Positions 32,360 to 40,001 of a stretch of DNA of 64,000 bases are shown here, piece by piece. Each line of letters opens with the position of its first letter. Within the stretch, counting starts at the first letter, position 1. The position numbers and the translations under genes are program-made. Source of the stretch: Lentzea sp. NBRC 102530 (lineage in GTDB: Bacteria > Actinomycetota > Actinomycetes > Mycobacteriales > Pseudonocardiaceae); assembly GCF_030269365.1 (NCBI RefSeq), contig NZ_BSTF01000003.1, positions 558,001 through 622,000 on the forward strand, in the 5' to 3' direction. The notes beneath the pieces were generated by a model that had not been told where the DNA came from, did not search any database, and worked only from the letters and a program-made list of their open reading frames with translations.

Positions 32360-33457
32360 GTGGCGATCGCGAAACTGCTGGCAGCGCGTGCGGGTGTCGC
32401 GGAGCGCGCGGTGTACTCCAGGCACCTGCGCAGGGTCTGGGGTGTGCCGGGCACGCTCCTCGGGGCGCGGGCGTGGCCCCCGCTCTTCCGGGACAAGATC
32501 CACACCAGCTTCAACTACTGGTGGCAGGCGCACCTGCTGGACTGCATGATCGACGGTTACCTGCGTTCGCCCAACGAGCTGCGCAAGACCGCGATCACCA
32601 AGGTCGTGCGCGGCATCCGGGTCCGCAACATCCTGGGCTGGACCAACGACTTCTACGACGACGTCGCGTGGCTGGGCCTGGCCCTGCAACGCGCCGAGCG
32701 CGAGGTCGGCATCGCGAAGCCCAAGGCGGTGAACGCGATCGCCGAGCAGCTGCGCGACGGCTGGACCGACCACGCCGGCGGCGGCATCTGGTGGAAGCGC
32801 GACGACGACTTCAAGAACGTCCCCGCGAACGGCCCGGCGGCGATCTTCCTGGCCCGCCAGAACGAACGCACCGACCTCGCCCGCGCCCGGTCCACTGTGG
32901 ACTGGATCGAGGAGCACCTGGTCGACCCCGGCAACGGCCTCGCGTGGGACGGCCTGCACGTCCACCCCGACGGCGAGATCCGCGAGTACGAGAAGAACAT
33001 CTTCACGTACTGCCAAGGAGTTCTCATCGGCGCGTGCGTCGAGCTGGCCCAGCACGGCCAAGCCGAGAAGTGGCTCGACAAGGCCGCGCGCACGATCACG
33101 GCCGTGCACGACGACCTCGCCACCAACGGCGTGATCCGCGGTCAGGGCGGCGGCGACGGAGGCCTGTTCGCGGGCATCCTCACCCGCTACCTCGCCCAGG
33201 CCGCGCTGATCATCCCGGACCTCGACCCCGACCGGCACGAGACCGCCGACCTGGCCCGCGAACTCGTGGTGCAGTCGGCGGAAGCCGCGTGGACCAACCG
33301 CGTGATGGCGGTCAGCGGTCCGCTGTTCGGCCCGGAGTGGACTGTTCCGGCCGATGAGGTGGAGGGCCGCGACCTGTCCGTCCAGCTCGGCGGCTGGATG
33401 TGCCTGGAAGCGGCCGCCCTGCTCGAACGGCGCGGGCTGGACGTCGCTACGGCTTGA
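32360..33457 (+). CDS. Glycoside hydrolase family 76 protein, cytoplasmic
   Basis: 365 aa from GTG 32360. GH76 alpha-1,6-mannanase fold: FNYWWQAHLLDCMIDGYLRS, the catalytic Asp pair at D100-D101 (TNDFYDDVAWLGLAL), GGGIWWKRDDDF, YEKNIFTYCQGVLIGACVEL and GGDGGLFAGILTRYL. There is no signal peptide, unlike secreted mannanases, so any substrate would be intracellular or lipid-linked. A similar leaderless GH76 gene (Rv0365c) sits in the corresponding M. tuberculosis region, from memory. Overlaps the next convergent gene by 11 bp. Confidence 0.87.
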   Translation: MAIAKLLAARAGVAERAVYSRHLRRVWGVPGTLLGARAWPPLFRDKIHTSFNYWWQAHLLDCMIDGYLRSPNELRKTAITKVVRGIRVRNILGWTNDFYDDVAWLGLALQRAEREVGIAKPKAVNAIAEQLRDGWTDHAGGGIWWKRDDDFKNVPANGPAAIFLARQNERTDLARARSTVDWIEEHLVDPGNGLAWDGLHVHPDGEIREYEKNIFTYCQGVLIGACVELAQHGQAEKWLDKAARTITAVHDDLATNGVIRGQGGGDGGLFAGILTRYLAQAALIIPDLDPDRHETADLARELVVQSAEAAWTNRVMAVSGPLFGPEWTVPADEVEGRDLSVQLGGWMCLEAAALLERRGLDVATA

Positions 33458-34178
33458 TCCAGCTCAGCAACGCCTTGGCGTCCTCGCGGAACTGCTCGGG
33501 TGAGTCGTCCAGCACGAACTCCAGCAGCGCGTTGCGCTCGACGCCGTCCTTCGCGAGCTCCGAGAGCACCGGCTTCCACAGGTCGCGGCGCTCGGCGAGC
33601 GGGAACCGTTCGGTGAAGCCACCGGGACCCCACGAGAAGACGTGCGCCGTCACGGGTTCGAGCGTCCGCACCTCGTGCACGGCCGAGAACACGTCCTGAC
33701 CGCCGCGCGGCTGCCAGTACGACACCACGCCGTCGACCTCGTCCAGCAGCTGCACCGTCGAGTCGAGCGTGTCCGTCAGCGTGTTCCGGTGGTACTCCAG
33801 CGCGATCTTGGTGCCCATCGCCTCGGCGTGTTCGACGGCGTGGTGCAGCGCGTCGACCACCGGCCCGCGGTCGGGTGTCTCCTCGGAGCCGGACGTGCCC
33901 GCCCAGACCCGCACGAACGGCGCGTCCAGCTCGGCCGCGGTCTCGAGGACCGGCGCCAGGTCGGCGCGGTCGGAGACCCCGGCGCGGTAGTACGACCCGT
34001 ACGCCGCCACCTTCAGGCCGGTGTCGAGGGCCTTGCGCGCCGCCGCGAAGTCACCGGGCGGCACGTGCACGTCGCCGCCCCACTCCACGGCCTGCAGGCC
34101 GCACTCCGTCGCGAGCTCACCGATCTCGGAGACCGTGAGCTGCCGGAACGTCACCGAGACGAGGCCGGGGATCAACAT
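33447..34178 (-). CDS. Sugar phosphate isomerase/epimerase-like TIM-barrel protein
   Basis: 243 aa from ATG 34178, overlapping the LacI stop by 7 bp. AP-endonuclease-2/xylose-isomerase-like barrel: TVSEIGELATECGLQAVEWG, FVRVWAGTSGSEETPDRGPV, MGTKIALEYHRNTLTDTLDS and a C-terminal metal-site region DVFSAVHEVRTLEPVTAHVF. The sugar is unknown. Together with a LacI regulator, a PfkB kinase and a P-loop kinase it forms a carbohydrate block without a transporter gene. Confidence 0.8.
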   Translation of the reverse strand: MLIPGLVSVTFRQLTVSEIGELATECGLQAVEWGGDVHVPPGDFAAARKALDTGLKVAAYGSYYRAGVSDRADLAPVLETAAELDAPFVRVWAGTSGSEETPDRGPVVDALHHAVEHAEAMGTKIALEYHRNTLTDTLDSTVQLLDEVDGVVSYWQPRGGQDVFSAVHEVRTLEPVTAHVFSWGPGGFTERFPLAERRDLWKPVLSELAKDGVERNALLEFVLDDSPEQFREDAKALLSWIKP

Positions 34179-35146
34179 CCGCACGACTGCCGGTGCATGA
34201 GGGAGGGCGCGAGCCGGATGGTCTCCGGTGGCCTCTCGGGGTCGGCGATGCGGGAGAGCAGCAGTTTCACCGCGGTCCGTCCGATCTCCTCGACCGGCTG
34301 GGCCAGTGTGGTGAGCGGCGGTTCGATCAAGGTGGCCCACTCGACCTCGTCGTAGGCCACCACGGCCAGGTCCGTGCCGAGCTTGAGACCGCGGGCGCGC
34401 ATCTCGTGCAGCATGCCGACCGTGACGAGGTGGTCGGCGGCGACGACGGCGGTGGCCGGGTCGTCCTGGTCGAGCAGCGGCGCGAGCCAGCCGCTCTGCG
34501 AGACCAGGGCCTCGTCCCACTTGAGGCCGGCGCGGCCGAGGCCGAGGCGGTAGCCCAGGATGCGTTCCTCGGTCGTCGCCACGCCCGCCTTGCCGCAGAC
34601 GATGCCGATCCGCCGGTGCCCGAGTTCCGCGAGGTGCCTGACCAGGCCGGAGGTGGCCTGGACGTTCTCCGGCCCGACCTGGTCGATGTCCTTGGCGACG
34701 GTCAGCCGGTCCACCAGCACGGTCGGGATGCTGAGTCTCTTGAGTTCCGGCAGCACGAGACTCCCGCCGCCGGCCGAGGGTGTGAGCAGCAGCCCGTCGA
34801 CTCTGCGCGAGCGCAGCATTCGGACCGCGGCCTGCTCGGACTCGGGGGTGTCCCGCGTGTCGATCAGCACGAGCGAGTAGCCGTTGCGAGTCGCTTCCGA
34901 CTCGATGGCGGCGATCAGCTCGGCGAAGTACGGGTGGGAGACCAGTGACACGGCGAGGCCCAGCGACTTCGTGCCGCCCATGACCAGCGAACGCGCGATG
35001 GCGTCCCCCGTGTACCCGGTCTCGTCGATCGCCTTCTGGACGCGCTCACGCGTGTCCCCGGCGACCGGCCGCGTCTCGTTGATCACGTGTGACACCGTGG
35101 TGATGGAGACCCCCGCGAGAGCCGCGACATCCCGCATGGTGACCAT
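34172..35146 (-). CDS. LacI-family transcriptional regulator
   Basis: 324 aa from ATG 35146 (ATG 35137 also fits). N-terminal LacI HTH: MRDVAALAGVSITTVSHVIN, then ETRPVAGDTRERVQKAIDET and GYTGDAIARSL. The periplasmic-binding-like ligand domain follows (SLVSHPYFAELIAAIESEA, RRVDGLLLTPSAGGGS, LGHRRIGIVCGKAGVATTEE). Likely represses the divergent PfkB operon and its own operon. I see no clean CG-centred LacI palindrome in the 34-bp intergenic region, so its operator is not identified. Confidence 0.92.
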   Translation of the reverse strand: MVTMRDVAALAGVSITTVSHVINETRPVAGDTRERVQKAIDETGYTGDAIARSLVMGGTKSLGLAVSLVSHPYFAELIAAIESEATRNGYSLVLIDTRDTPESEQAAVRMLRSRRVDGLLLTPSAGGGSLVLPELKRLSIPTVLVDRLTVAKDIDQVGPENVQATSGLVRHLAELGHRRIGIVCGKAGVATTEERILGYRLGLGRAGLKWDEALVSQSGWLAPLLDQDDPATAVVAADHLVTVGMLHEMRARGLKLGTDLAVVAYDEVEWATLIEPPLTTLAQPVEEIGRTAVKLLLSRIADPERPPETIRLAPSLMHRQSCGC

Positions 35147-35180
35147 GACCTGGGACCATACCCGTTTGGAGGAAGCCCAG

Positions 35181-36026
35181 ATGGCAGCCGTGCTGTGTGT
35201 CGGGCTCACAACTCTCGACGTGACCCAACGGGTGGACGAGTTCCCGGATCCCGGGCAGAAGATCCGCTCGCTCGGCGTGGCGCTGACCCCCGGTGGTCCG
35301 GCGGCCAACGCGGCACGGGCCGTCGCGGCGCTCGGAGGACGGGCGTCGCTGCTCACCGCGTTGGGCGCCGACGCACTGGGTGAATTCGTCCAGGCCGCCT
35401 TGGAGCCCGTCCAAGTCACCGCGGTCGAGGGAACGACGCCGGTGAGCATGGTCGTCGTCCGGGACTCCGACGGCGAACGCACGGTCGTGTCCCGGAACGC
35501 ATCGGTGCAGGTGGTCGCGCCCGATCTGGCCGAACTGCTGGCCGCGGCGGACGTGGTGCTGGTGGACGGGCACCACGACGGGCTGGTGATCCCCGTCGCT
35601 CGTCAGGCGAAAGCTCTCGGATTGCCTGTGGTGCTCGACGCCGGGAGCTGGAAACCTGTCCTGGATCACCTGTTGCCGCTGGTGGACGTGGCCGCCTGCT
35701 CTTCCGGGTTCGAGCGGTCCGAGGCCGAGGTGCACTCCTTCGGGGTGCCGCTGGTCATTCGCACGCAGGGTGCGAAGCCGGTCACCTGGTCGCGGAACGG
35801 CTCGCGCGGAGAGCTGCCCGTGCCCGTGGTGGAGGTGAAGGACACGAACGGTGCCGGAGACGTCTGGCACGGCGCGTACGCCTTGGCGCTCGCGTCGGGG
35901 GCGGACCCGGTGGAGGCCATCGGCTTCGCGTCGGAGGCGGCCGCCGTTCGCGTCGGTGCGGTCGGGGACTGGGTTGAGAGGCTGGCGCGGTGGCAGGACA
36001 GCAGGTCAGGTTCGACGAGCTGCTAG
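35181..36026 (+). CDS. PfkB-family sugar kinase
   Basis: 281 aa from ATG 35181 with GGAGG 10 bp upstream. Ribokinase fold: AVLCVGLTTLDVTQRVDEFP, PGGPAANAARAVAALGGRAS (sugar site) and the C-terminal ATP/base motif VKDTNGAGDVWHGAYALALA with the catalytic Asp in GAGD. The substrate is unknown. The last 37 bp overlap the next kinase gene, and the LacI regulator is divergent. Confidence 0.9.
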   Translation: MAAVLCVGLTTLDVTQRVDEFPDPGQKIRSLGVALTPGGPAANAARAVAALGGRASLLTALGADALGEFVQAALEPVQVTAVEGTTPVSMVVVRDSDGERTVVSRNASVQVVAPDLAELLAAADVVLVDGHHDGLVIPVARQAKALGLPVVLDAGSWKPVLDHLLPLVDVAACSSGFERSEAEVHSFGVPLVIRTQGAKPVTWSRNGSRGELPVPVVEVKDTNGAGDVWHGAYALALASGADPVEAIGFASEAAAVRVGAVGDWVERLARWQDSRSGSTSC

Positions 36027-36625
36027 AACGGGCTCGGGCGCTCGCGGACATGGGTGAGCGCAAGATTCTCGGCATCGGCGGCGCACCCGGTTCCGGCAAG
36101 ACGACACTCGCGCGGCGGCTCGTCGAGGCCCTCGACGGCCAGGCCGCGCTGGTCGAGATGGACGGCTTCCACCTCGCGCAGAGCGTGCTCGAACGGCTGC
36201 GGCTGGTCGAACGCAAGGGCGCGCCCGACACGTTCGACATCCCCGGCTACGTGGACCTGCTCGGCCGGATCAAGGCGTGCGGGCCGGACCTGATCTACGC
36301 GCCGGAGTTCCGCCGCGAGATCGAGGAACCGGTCGCCTGCGCCGTGCCGGTGCACCCGGACGTCCCGCTCGTCGTCACCGAGGGCAACTACCTGCTGCTC
36401 AACTACGACAAGTGGAAGCGCGTCCGGATCATCCTGGACGAGGCGTGGTTCCTGTTCATCGACGAGGACGTGCGCGTGCAGCGCCTGATCGACCGGCACC
36501 TGCGGTACGGGCGGACCCTGTCGGAGGCGGAGGAGAGGGTGCTGCACGGCACCGACCACGTCAACGCGTTGATGGTGAACTCGTCGAAGGGATCAGCGGA
36601 CCTGCTGATCACCGAGGTGCTCTAG
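35990..36625 (+). CDS. Uridine-kinase-like P-loop kinase
   Basis: 211 aa from GTG 35990. Walker A GIGGAPGSGKTTLARRL, substrate motif LVEMDGFHLAQSVLERLRL, PDTFDIPGYVDLL, then VTEGNYLLLNYDKWKRVR. These fit the phosphoribulokinase/uridine kinase class and the FrcK-type putative sugar or nucleoside kinases often next to PfkB and ABC sugar genes. Substrate unproven. Its TAG stop shares a CTAG (36622-36625) with the convergent beta-helix gene. Confidence 0.85.
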   Translation: MAGQQVRFDELLERARALADMGERKILGIGGAPGSGKTTLARRLVEALDGQAALVEMDGFHLAQSVLERLRLVERKGAPDTFDIPGYVDLLGRIKACGPDLIYAPEFRREIEEPVACAVPVHPDVPLVVTEGNYLLLNYDKWKRVRIILDEAWFLFIDEDVRVQRLIDRHLRYGRTLSEAEERVLHGTDHVNALMVNSSKGSADLLITEVL

Positions 36626-37605
36626 GAACAGGTCAGGCCGGAGCAGCCGAGGGCGTCGTTGCTCGAGGAGTTCCCGCCGCCGTCGGTCACGGCACCCTCG
36701 GGCGCCCACATTCCGTACTGGCCGTTGTTCTCGCTGGTGTTCCTGCGCACGGTGATGTCGAGTGGAATCGGGACGTCGATTCGCAGGCCGTCGCGCCGGT
36801 TGTCGGCGAACGTGTTGCGCTCGATCAGCAACGGGCCGTTGAGCGTCGTCTGGGCGCGCACGGCCAGGCCTGCCTGCTGCATCTTCTCGAACCTGTTCCC
36901 GCGGATGATGCCGCTGACCGGCCGGTGGACGCCGAGCCAGTTGCCGGTGCTGAACGTGTTGTTCAGCAGTTCGACCCGGCCGCTCGCGATCACCTCGGCG
37001 CCTTTGAGGTCGCTGCCCCGGATGGTCAGCCGTTCGAGCCCGCCGATGGTGAGGGAGTGCAGCGTGGTGTTCACGACGTCGGCCTTGATGGCCCCGACGA
37101 AGTTGATGCCGTGCCAGCCGCCGCCTCGCAGGACCAGGTGGTCGGAGTAGATCTGGTTCAGGCTGGACGTGCTGTCGACCAGTTCGCAGCGCGTCCCGCA
37201 GAACAACCGCCACATGGTGATCCTGCTGCGCACGAACGTCACCGTCGAGCCGGTCCAGTCGCCACCCGAGGCCGAGCTCGGCTGCCCCATGGTCAGGTCG
37301 ACGAACCGGGTGCCGGTCGCGTTGACCGCCTCGACGTTGCTGGGGATGGTGCCGTTCCGGACCGTCGTGCCGTCGACGTCGACCATCCTGATGGCGGGGG
37401 TGCCACTCAGGGTGTGTCCGTTCAGGTTTATTTTCAACCCATTCGCACCGACGATGAGCGCGGGCGCGTTTCCGCAGCTCCAATCGCCCGTCAGCGTGAA
37501 GTTCTGCGTGATGACCTGACCGCATTGCGGCATCGGTTGTGCCTGCGCCGGTGTTACTGGGCCGAACAGGGCAATTAATGCGATGAATGCGCCGATGAAT
37601 CGCAT
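36622..37605 (-). CDS. Secreted right-handed beta-helix protein
   Basis: 327 aa from ATG 37605. Signal peptide (RFIGAFIALIALFGPVTPAQ, cleavage near AQA). The body is parallel beta-helix turns with Asn-ladder spacing: LKINLNGHTLSGTPAIRMVD, TVRNGTIPSNVEAVNATGTR, RLTIRGSDLKGAEVIASGRV, ELLNNTFSTGNWLGVHRPVS and ERNTFADNRRDGLRID. Such proteins are polysaccharide lyases, epimerases or structural. No catalytic signature stands out. Four cysteines could form disulfides. The 5' end is slightly less GC-rich than its surroundings. Confidence 0.8.
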   Translation of the reverse strand: MRFIGAFIALIALFGPVTPAQAQPMPQCGQVITQNFTLTGDWSCGNAPALIVGANGLKINLNGHTLSGTPAIRMVDVDGTTVRNGTIPSNVEAVNATGTRFVDLTMGQPSSASGGDWTGSTVTFVRSRITMWRLFCGTRCELVDSTSSLNQIYSDHLVLRGGGWHGINFVGAIKADVVNTTLHSLTIGGLERLTIRGSDLKGAEVIASGRVELLNNTFSTGNWLGVHRPVSGIIRGNRFEKMQQAGLAVRAQTTLNGPLLIERNTFADNRRDGLRIDVPIPLDITVRRNTSENNGQYGMWAPEGAVTDGGGNSSSNDALGCSGLTCS

Positions 37606-37667
37606 GAAAGGCCTCCCCGCCTTTTCTCGTGGAAAGGACAGGTAAGCACTGTTCGAACGATTTGTCG

Positions 37668-38351
37668 CTAGTTCGTTCCGACTTCGGCCGTTTCGTCGAT
37701 CGGCTTGGCCATCTCCTGGCGGTAACGCCAGATCCCCCAGCCGGTGCCGCCCAGGAAGAACGCGATGCTGACGATGATGGCGGCCGTTTCGAGCCACGGC
37801 ACCGACTCGATGATGCCCGCGCCGTAGTAGCCGGCCAGCACCAGCGTCGGCACCCACGCGACGGCGCCGAAGGTCGTGGCCACGGTGAACTTGCGGAGAT
37901 CCATCCGCGCGGCGCCCGCGATCATCGGGGCGAGCGTGCGGATCCACGGGATCCAGCGGGCGAGCACCACCGCCCAGAACCCGCGGCGGTCGAGGAAGTC
38001 GCCGGCGCGTTTCAGGTTGTGCCGGTTCAGCACCTTGCCGCCCTTGCGGGCGAGCACGCGCGTACCGGTGCCGCGGCCGATGTAGTACCCGACGAGGTTG
38101 CCGACGACGGCGATGACCAGTGCGGCGAGGGACAGCAGCCACGCGGACAGCTCGCTGTTGTGCGTCGCCAGCACCACGCCCGCCGCGAACAGCAGCGAGT
38201 CACCGGGCAGGAACAGCCCGAAGATGAATGCGCACTCGACGAAGATGAAACTGAGCACGATGACCCAGACGGCCACCGGACCAGCGGACTCCAGCGAGGC
38301 GAAAGCGTGCGCCACGGTGAACCAGCCTACGTCGTGCCGTGCGGGTGGCAT
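37668..38351 (-). CDS. DedA-family membrane protein
   Basis: 227 aa from ATG 38351; a shorter GTG start near 38318 is possible. SNARE-associated/DedA core: FVECAFIFGLFLPGDSLLFA, VGNLVGYYIGRGTGTRVLAR, and the conserved RWIPWIRTLAPMIAGAARMD. Membrane protein linked to lipid-carrier (undecaprenyl phosphate or phosphatidylethanolamine) flipping in better-studied relatives. A second DedA paralogue is at 43171. Confidence 0.9.
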   Translation of the reverse strand: MPPARHDVGWFTVAHAFASLESAGPVAVWVIVLSFIFVECAFIFGLFLPGDSLLFAAGVVLATHNSELSAWLLSLAALVIAVVGNLVGYYIGRGTGTRVLARKGGKVLNRHNLKRAGDFLDRRGFWAVVLARWIPWIRTLAPMIAGAARMDLRKFTVATTFGAVAWVPTLVLAGYYGAGIIESVPWLETAAIIVSIAFFLGGTGWGIWRYRQEMAKPIDETAEVGTN

Positions 38352-38470
38352 GGCGACATCGGTCTGACGGGTTGTCCAAATCTGGGTTGAGCACACCGGA
38401 TCACCACGTGAACTCCCCTCCGCCGAGATCGCCGTCGAGTGGAACGGCCGGTTCGGGCTAGCGTGGCTCC

Positions 38471-39841
38471 ATGGAGACCTTGCTCGCGGAACTCCGCGCC
38501 GCCGTGGGTGATTCCGGCGTGTTGACCGACACCGACGTCACCGCGAGCTACCGGCGCGACATGATGCCGCTGGCCCCGCACGGCAGTCCGCTGGCGGTGG
38601 TGTTCCCCCAGAACACGGGGCAGGTCCAGGCGGTCGTGCGGGCCTGCGCCGCCCACGGGGTCCCGATCGTGCCTCGTGGTGCCGGCAGCGGCCTCTCCGG
38701 TGCCGCGAACGCGATCGAGGGCTGCGTCGTCCTCGTCCTGACCAAGATGAACGCGATCGTCGAGGTCGACCCCGACAACCGCCTCGCCGTCGTCGAGCCG
38801 GGCGTGGTCAACCTCGACCTGCGCGGCCGCGTCGAGAAGGACGGCCTGTTCTACCCGCCGGACCCGAGCAGCTACGACTGGTGCACGATCGGCGGCAACC
38901 TCTCCACCAACGCCGGTGGCCTGTGCTGCGTGAAGTACGGCGTGACCACCGACTCGGTGCTCGGCCTCGAGGTCGTGCTGGCCGACGGGGAAGTGCTGCG
39001 AACCGGCCGCCGCACCGTCAAGGGTGTCGCGGGCTACGACCTCACCAAGCTCTTCATCGGCTCCGAGGGCACGCTCGGCGTGATCACCCAGGCCACCCTG
39101 GCCCTGCGCCCGTTGCCGCAGGCCCCGGCCACGCTCGTGGCCGCGTTCAGCACCACGGCCGCCGCGGGCAGGGCCGTCAGCAAGATCGTCCGCGAGGGCC
39201 TGGTGCCGTCGTTGATGGAGATCATGGACCGCACGTCGATCGAGGCGGCCGAGACGTACCTGAAGACCGAGCTCGGCGCCGGACCCGGCTGCGCGGCGTT
39301 GCTGATCTGCCAGTCCGACGCGGGCGGCGAGCAGGCGCGGCACGAGCTGGCCCAGATCGAGGAGATCTGTCTGGAGGCCGACCTCGTCTACGCGACCGAG
39401 GACGTCAACGAGGGCCGCGACCTGCTGACCGCCCGCCGCGCCGTGCTGACCGCGCTGGAGATCTACGGCTCGTGGCTGACCGACGACGTGTGCGTGCCGC
39501 GCACCCGCATCGCCGAGCTGATCCAGGGCTGCGAGGACATCTCCGCCGAGGTCGGCCTCAAGATCGCCGTCGTCGGTCACGCCGGTGACGGCAACATGCA
39601 CCCGACGATCGTCTACGACCCGGCCGATCCCGATCAGTTCGCGCGGGCGCAGAAGGCGTTCGACGACATCCTGGCCGTCGGTCTTTCCCTGGGTGGCACG
39701 GTCACCGGGGAGCACGGAATCGGCAAGATCAAGCGCGAGTGGCTCGCGAAGGAGATCGGGCCGGTCGGGTTGCGGGTCCACCGCGAGATCAAGCGCGCGC
39801 TGGACCCCGGCAACCTGTTCAACCCGGGCTCGATGTTCTAG
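38471..39841 (+). CDS. FAD-linked oxidase, GlcD/D-lactate dehydrogenase type
   Basis: 456 aa from ATG 38471. FAD-binding PCMH domain: PQNTGQVQAVVRACAAHGVP, IVPRGAGSGLSGAANAIEGC, DWCTIGGNLSTNAGGLCCVK and FIGSEGTLGVITQATLALRP. The C-terminal oxidase domain carries VVGHAGDGNMHPTI, GTVTGEHGIGKIKREWL and ending DPGNLFNPGSM. Oxidises glycolate or D-lactate-like 2-hydroxy acids in relatives. Its TAG stop is completed by the TA target of MITE copy B. Confidence 0.9.
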   Translation: METLLAELRAAVGDSGVLTDTDVTASYRRDMMPLAPHGSPLAVVFPQNTGQVQAVVRACAAHGVPIVPRGAGSGLSGAANAIEGCVVLVLTKMNAIVEVDPDNRLAVVEPGVVNLDLRGRVEKDGLFYPPDPSSYDWCTIGGNLSTNAGGLCCVKYGVTTDSVLGLEVVLADGEVLRTGRRTVKGVAGYDLTKLFIGSEGTLGVITQATLALRPLPQAPATLVAAFSTTAAAGRAVSKIVREGLVPSLMEIMDRTSIEAAETYLKTELGAGPGCAALLICQSDAGGEQARHELAQIEEICLEADLVYATEDVNEGRDLLTARRAVLTALEIYGSWLTDDVCVPRTRIAELIQGCEDISAEVGLKIAVVGHAGDGNMHPTIVYDPADPDQFARAQKAFDDILAVGLSLGGTVTGEHGIGKIKREWLAKEIGPVGLRVHREIKRALDPGNLFNPGSMF

Positions 39842-40001
39842 TGGTGTGGCTCGGAACGTTGCCGGGGGAATTCGCGTTCAGACGGGTGCATCGTGGTGCC
39901 GCCCCCACGTCCTCGTACTGGTGGTACGGGGGCGTGGGGGCGGTGACGGGAGGCGCCCTGCTGGGCGTGGATTACCTCGCCAACGTTCCGAGACGCGCCA
40001 C
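39841..40001 (+). mobile_element. MITE-like element, copy B (161 bp)
   Basis: Terminal inverted repeats GTGGTGTGGCTCGGAACGTT / complement of AACGTTCCGAGxCGCGCCAC, flanked by TA at 39839-39840 and 40002-40003. It matches copy A (17872-17989) in inverse orientation over both outer ~50-bp arms. The centre instead carries a long hairpin (39899-39943). It lies exactly between two convergent genes; both TAG stops use the target TA. The empty site would read GTTCTAGCAG, where both genes share one CTAG. No ORF. Confidence 0.87.
39899..39943. repeat. Hairpin inside MITE copy B
   Basis: An 11-bp perfect stem CCGCCCCCACG/CGTGGGGGCGG is extended by nine further pairs including wobbles to a 5-nt TGGTG loop. 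Absent from copy A. It could serve as a terminator for the convergent genes. Confidence 0.75.

Noticed and set aside
35147..35180. LacI operator between LacI and PfkB genes
   Set aside because: GACCAT occurs twice as a direct repeat, but there is no CG-centred palindrome typical of LacI sites, so I did not annotate one.
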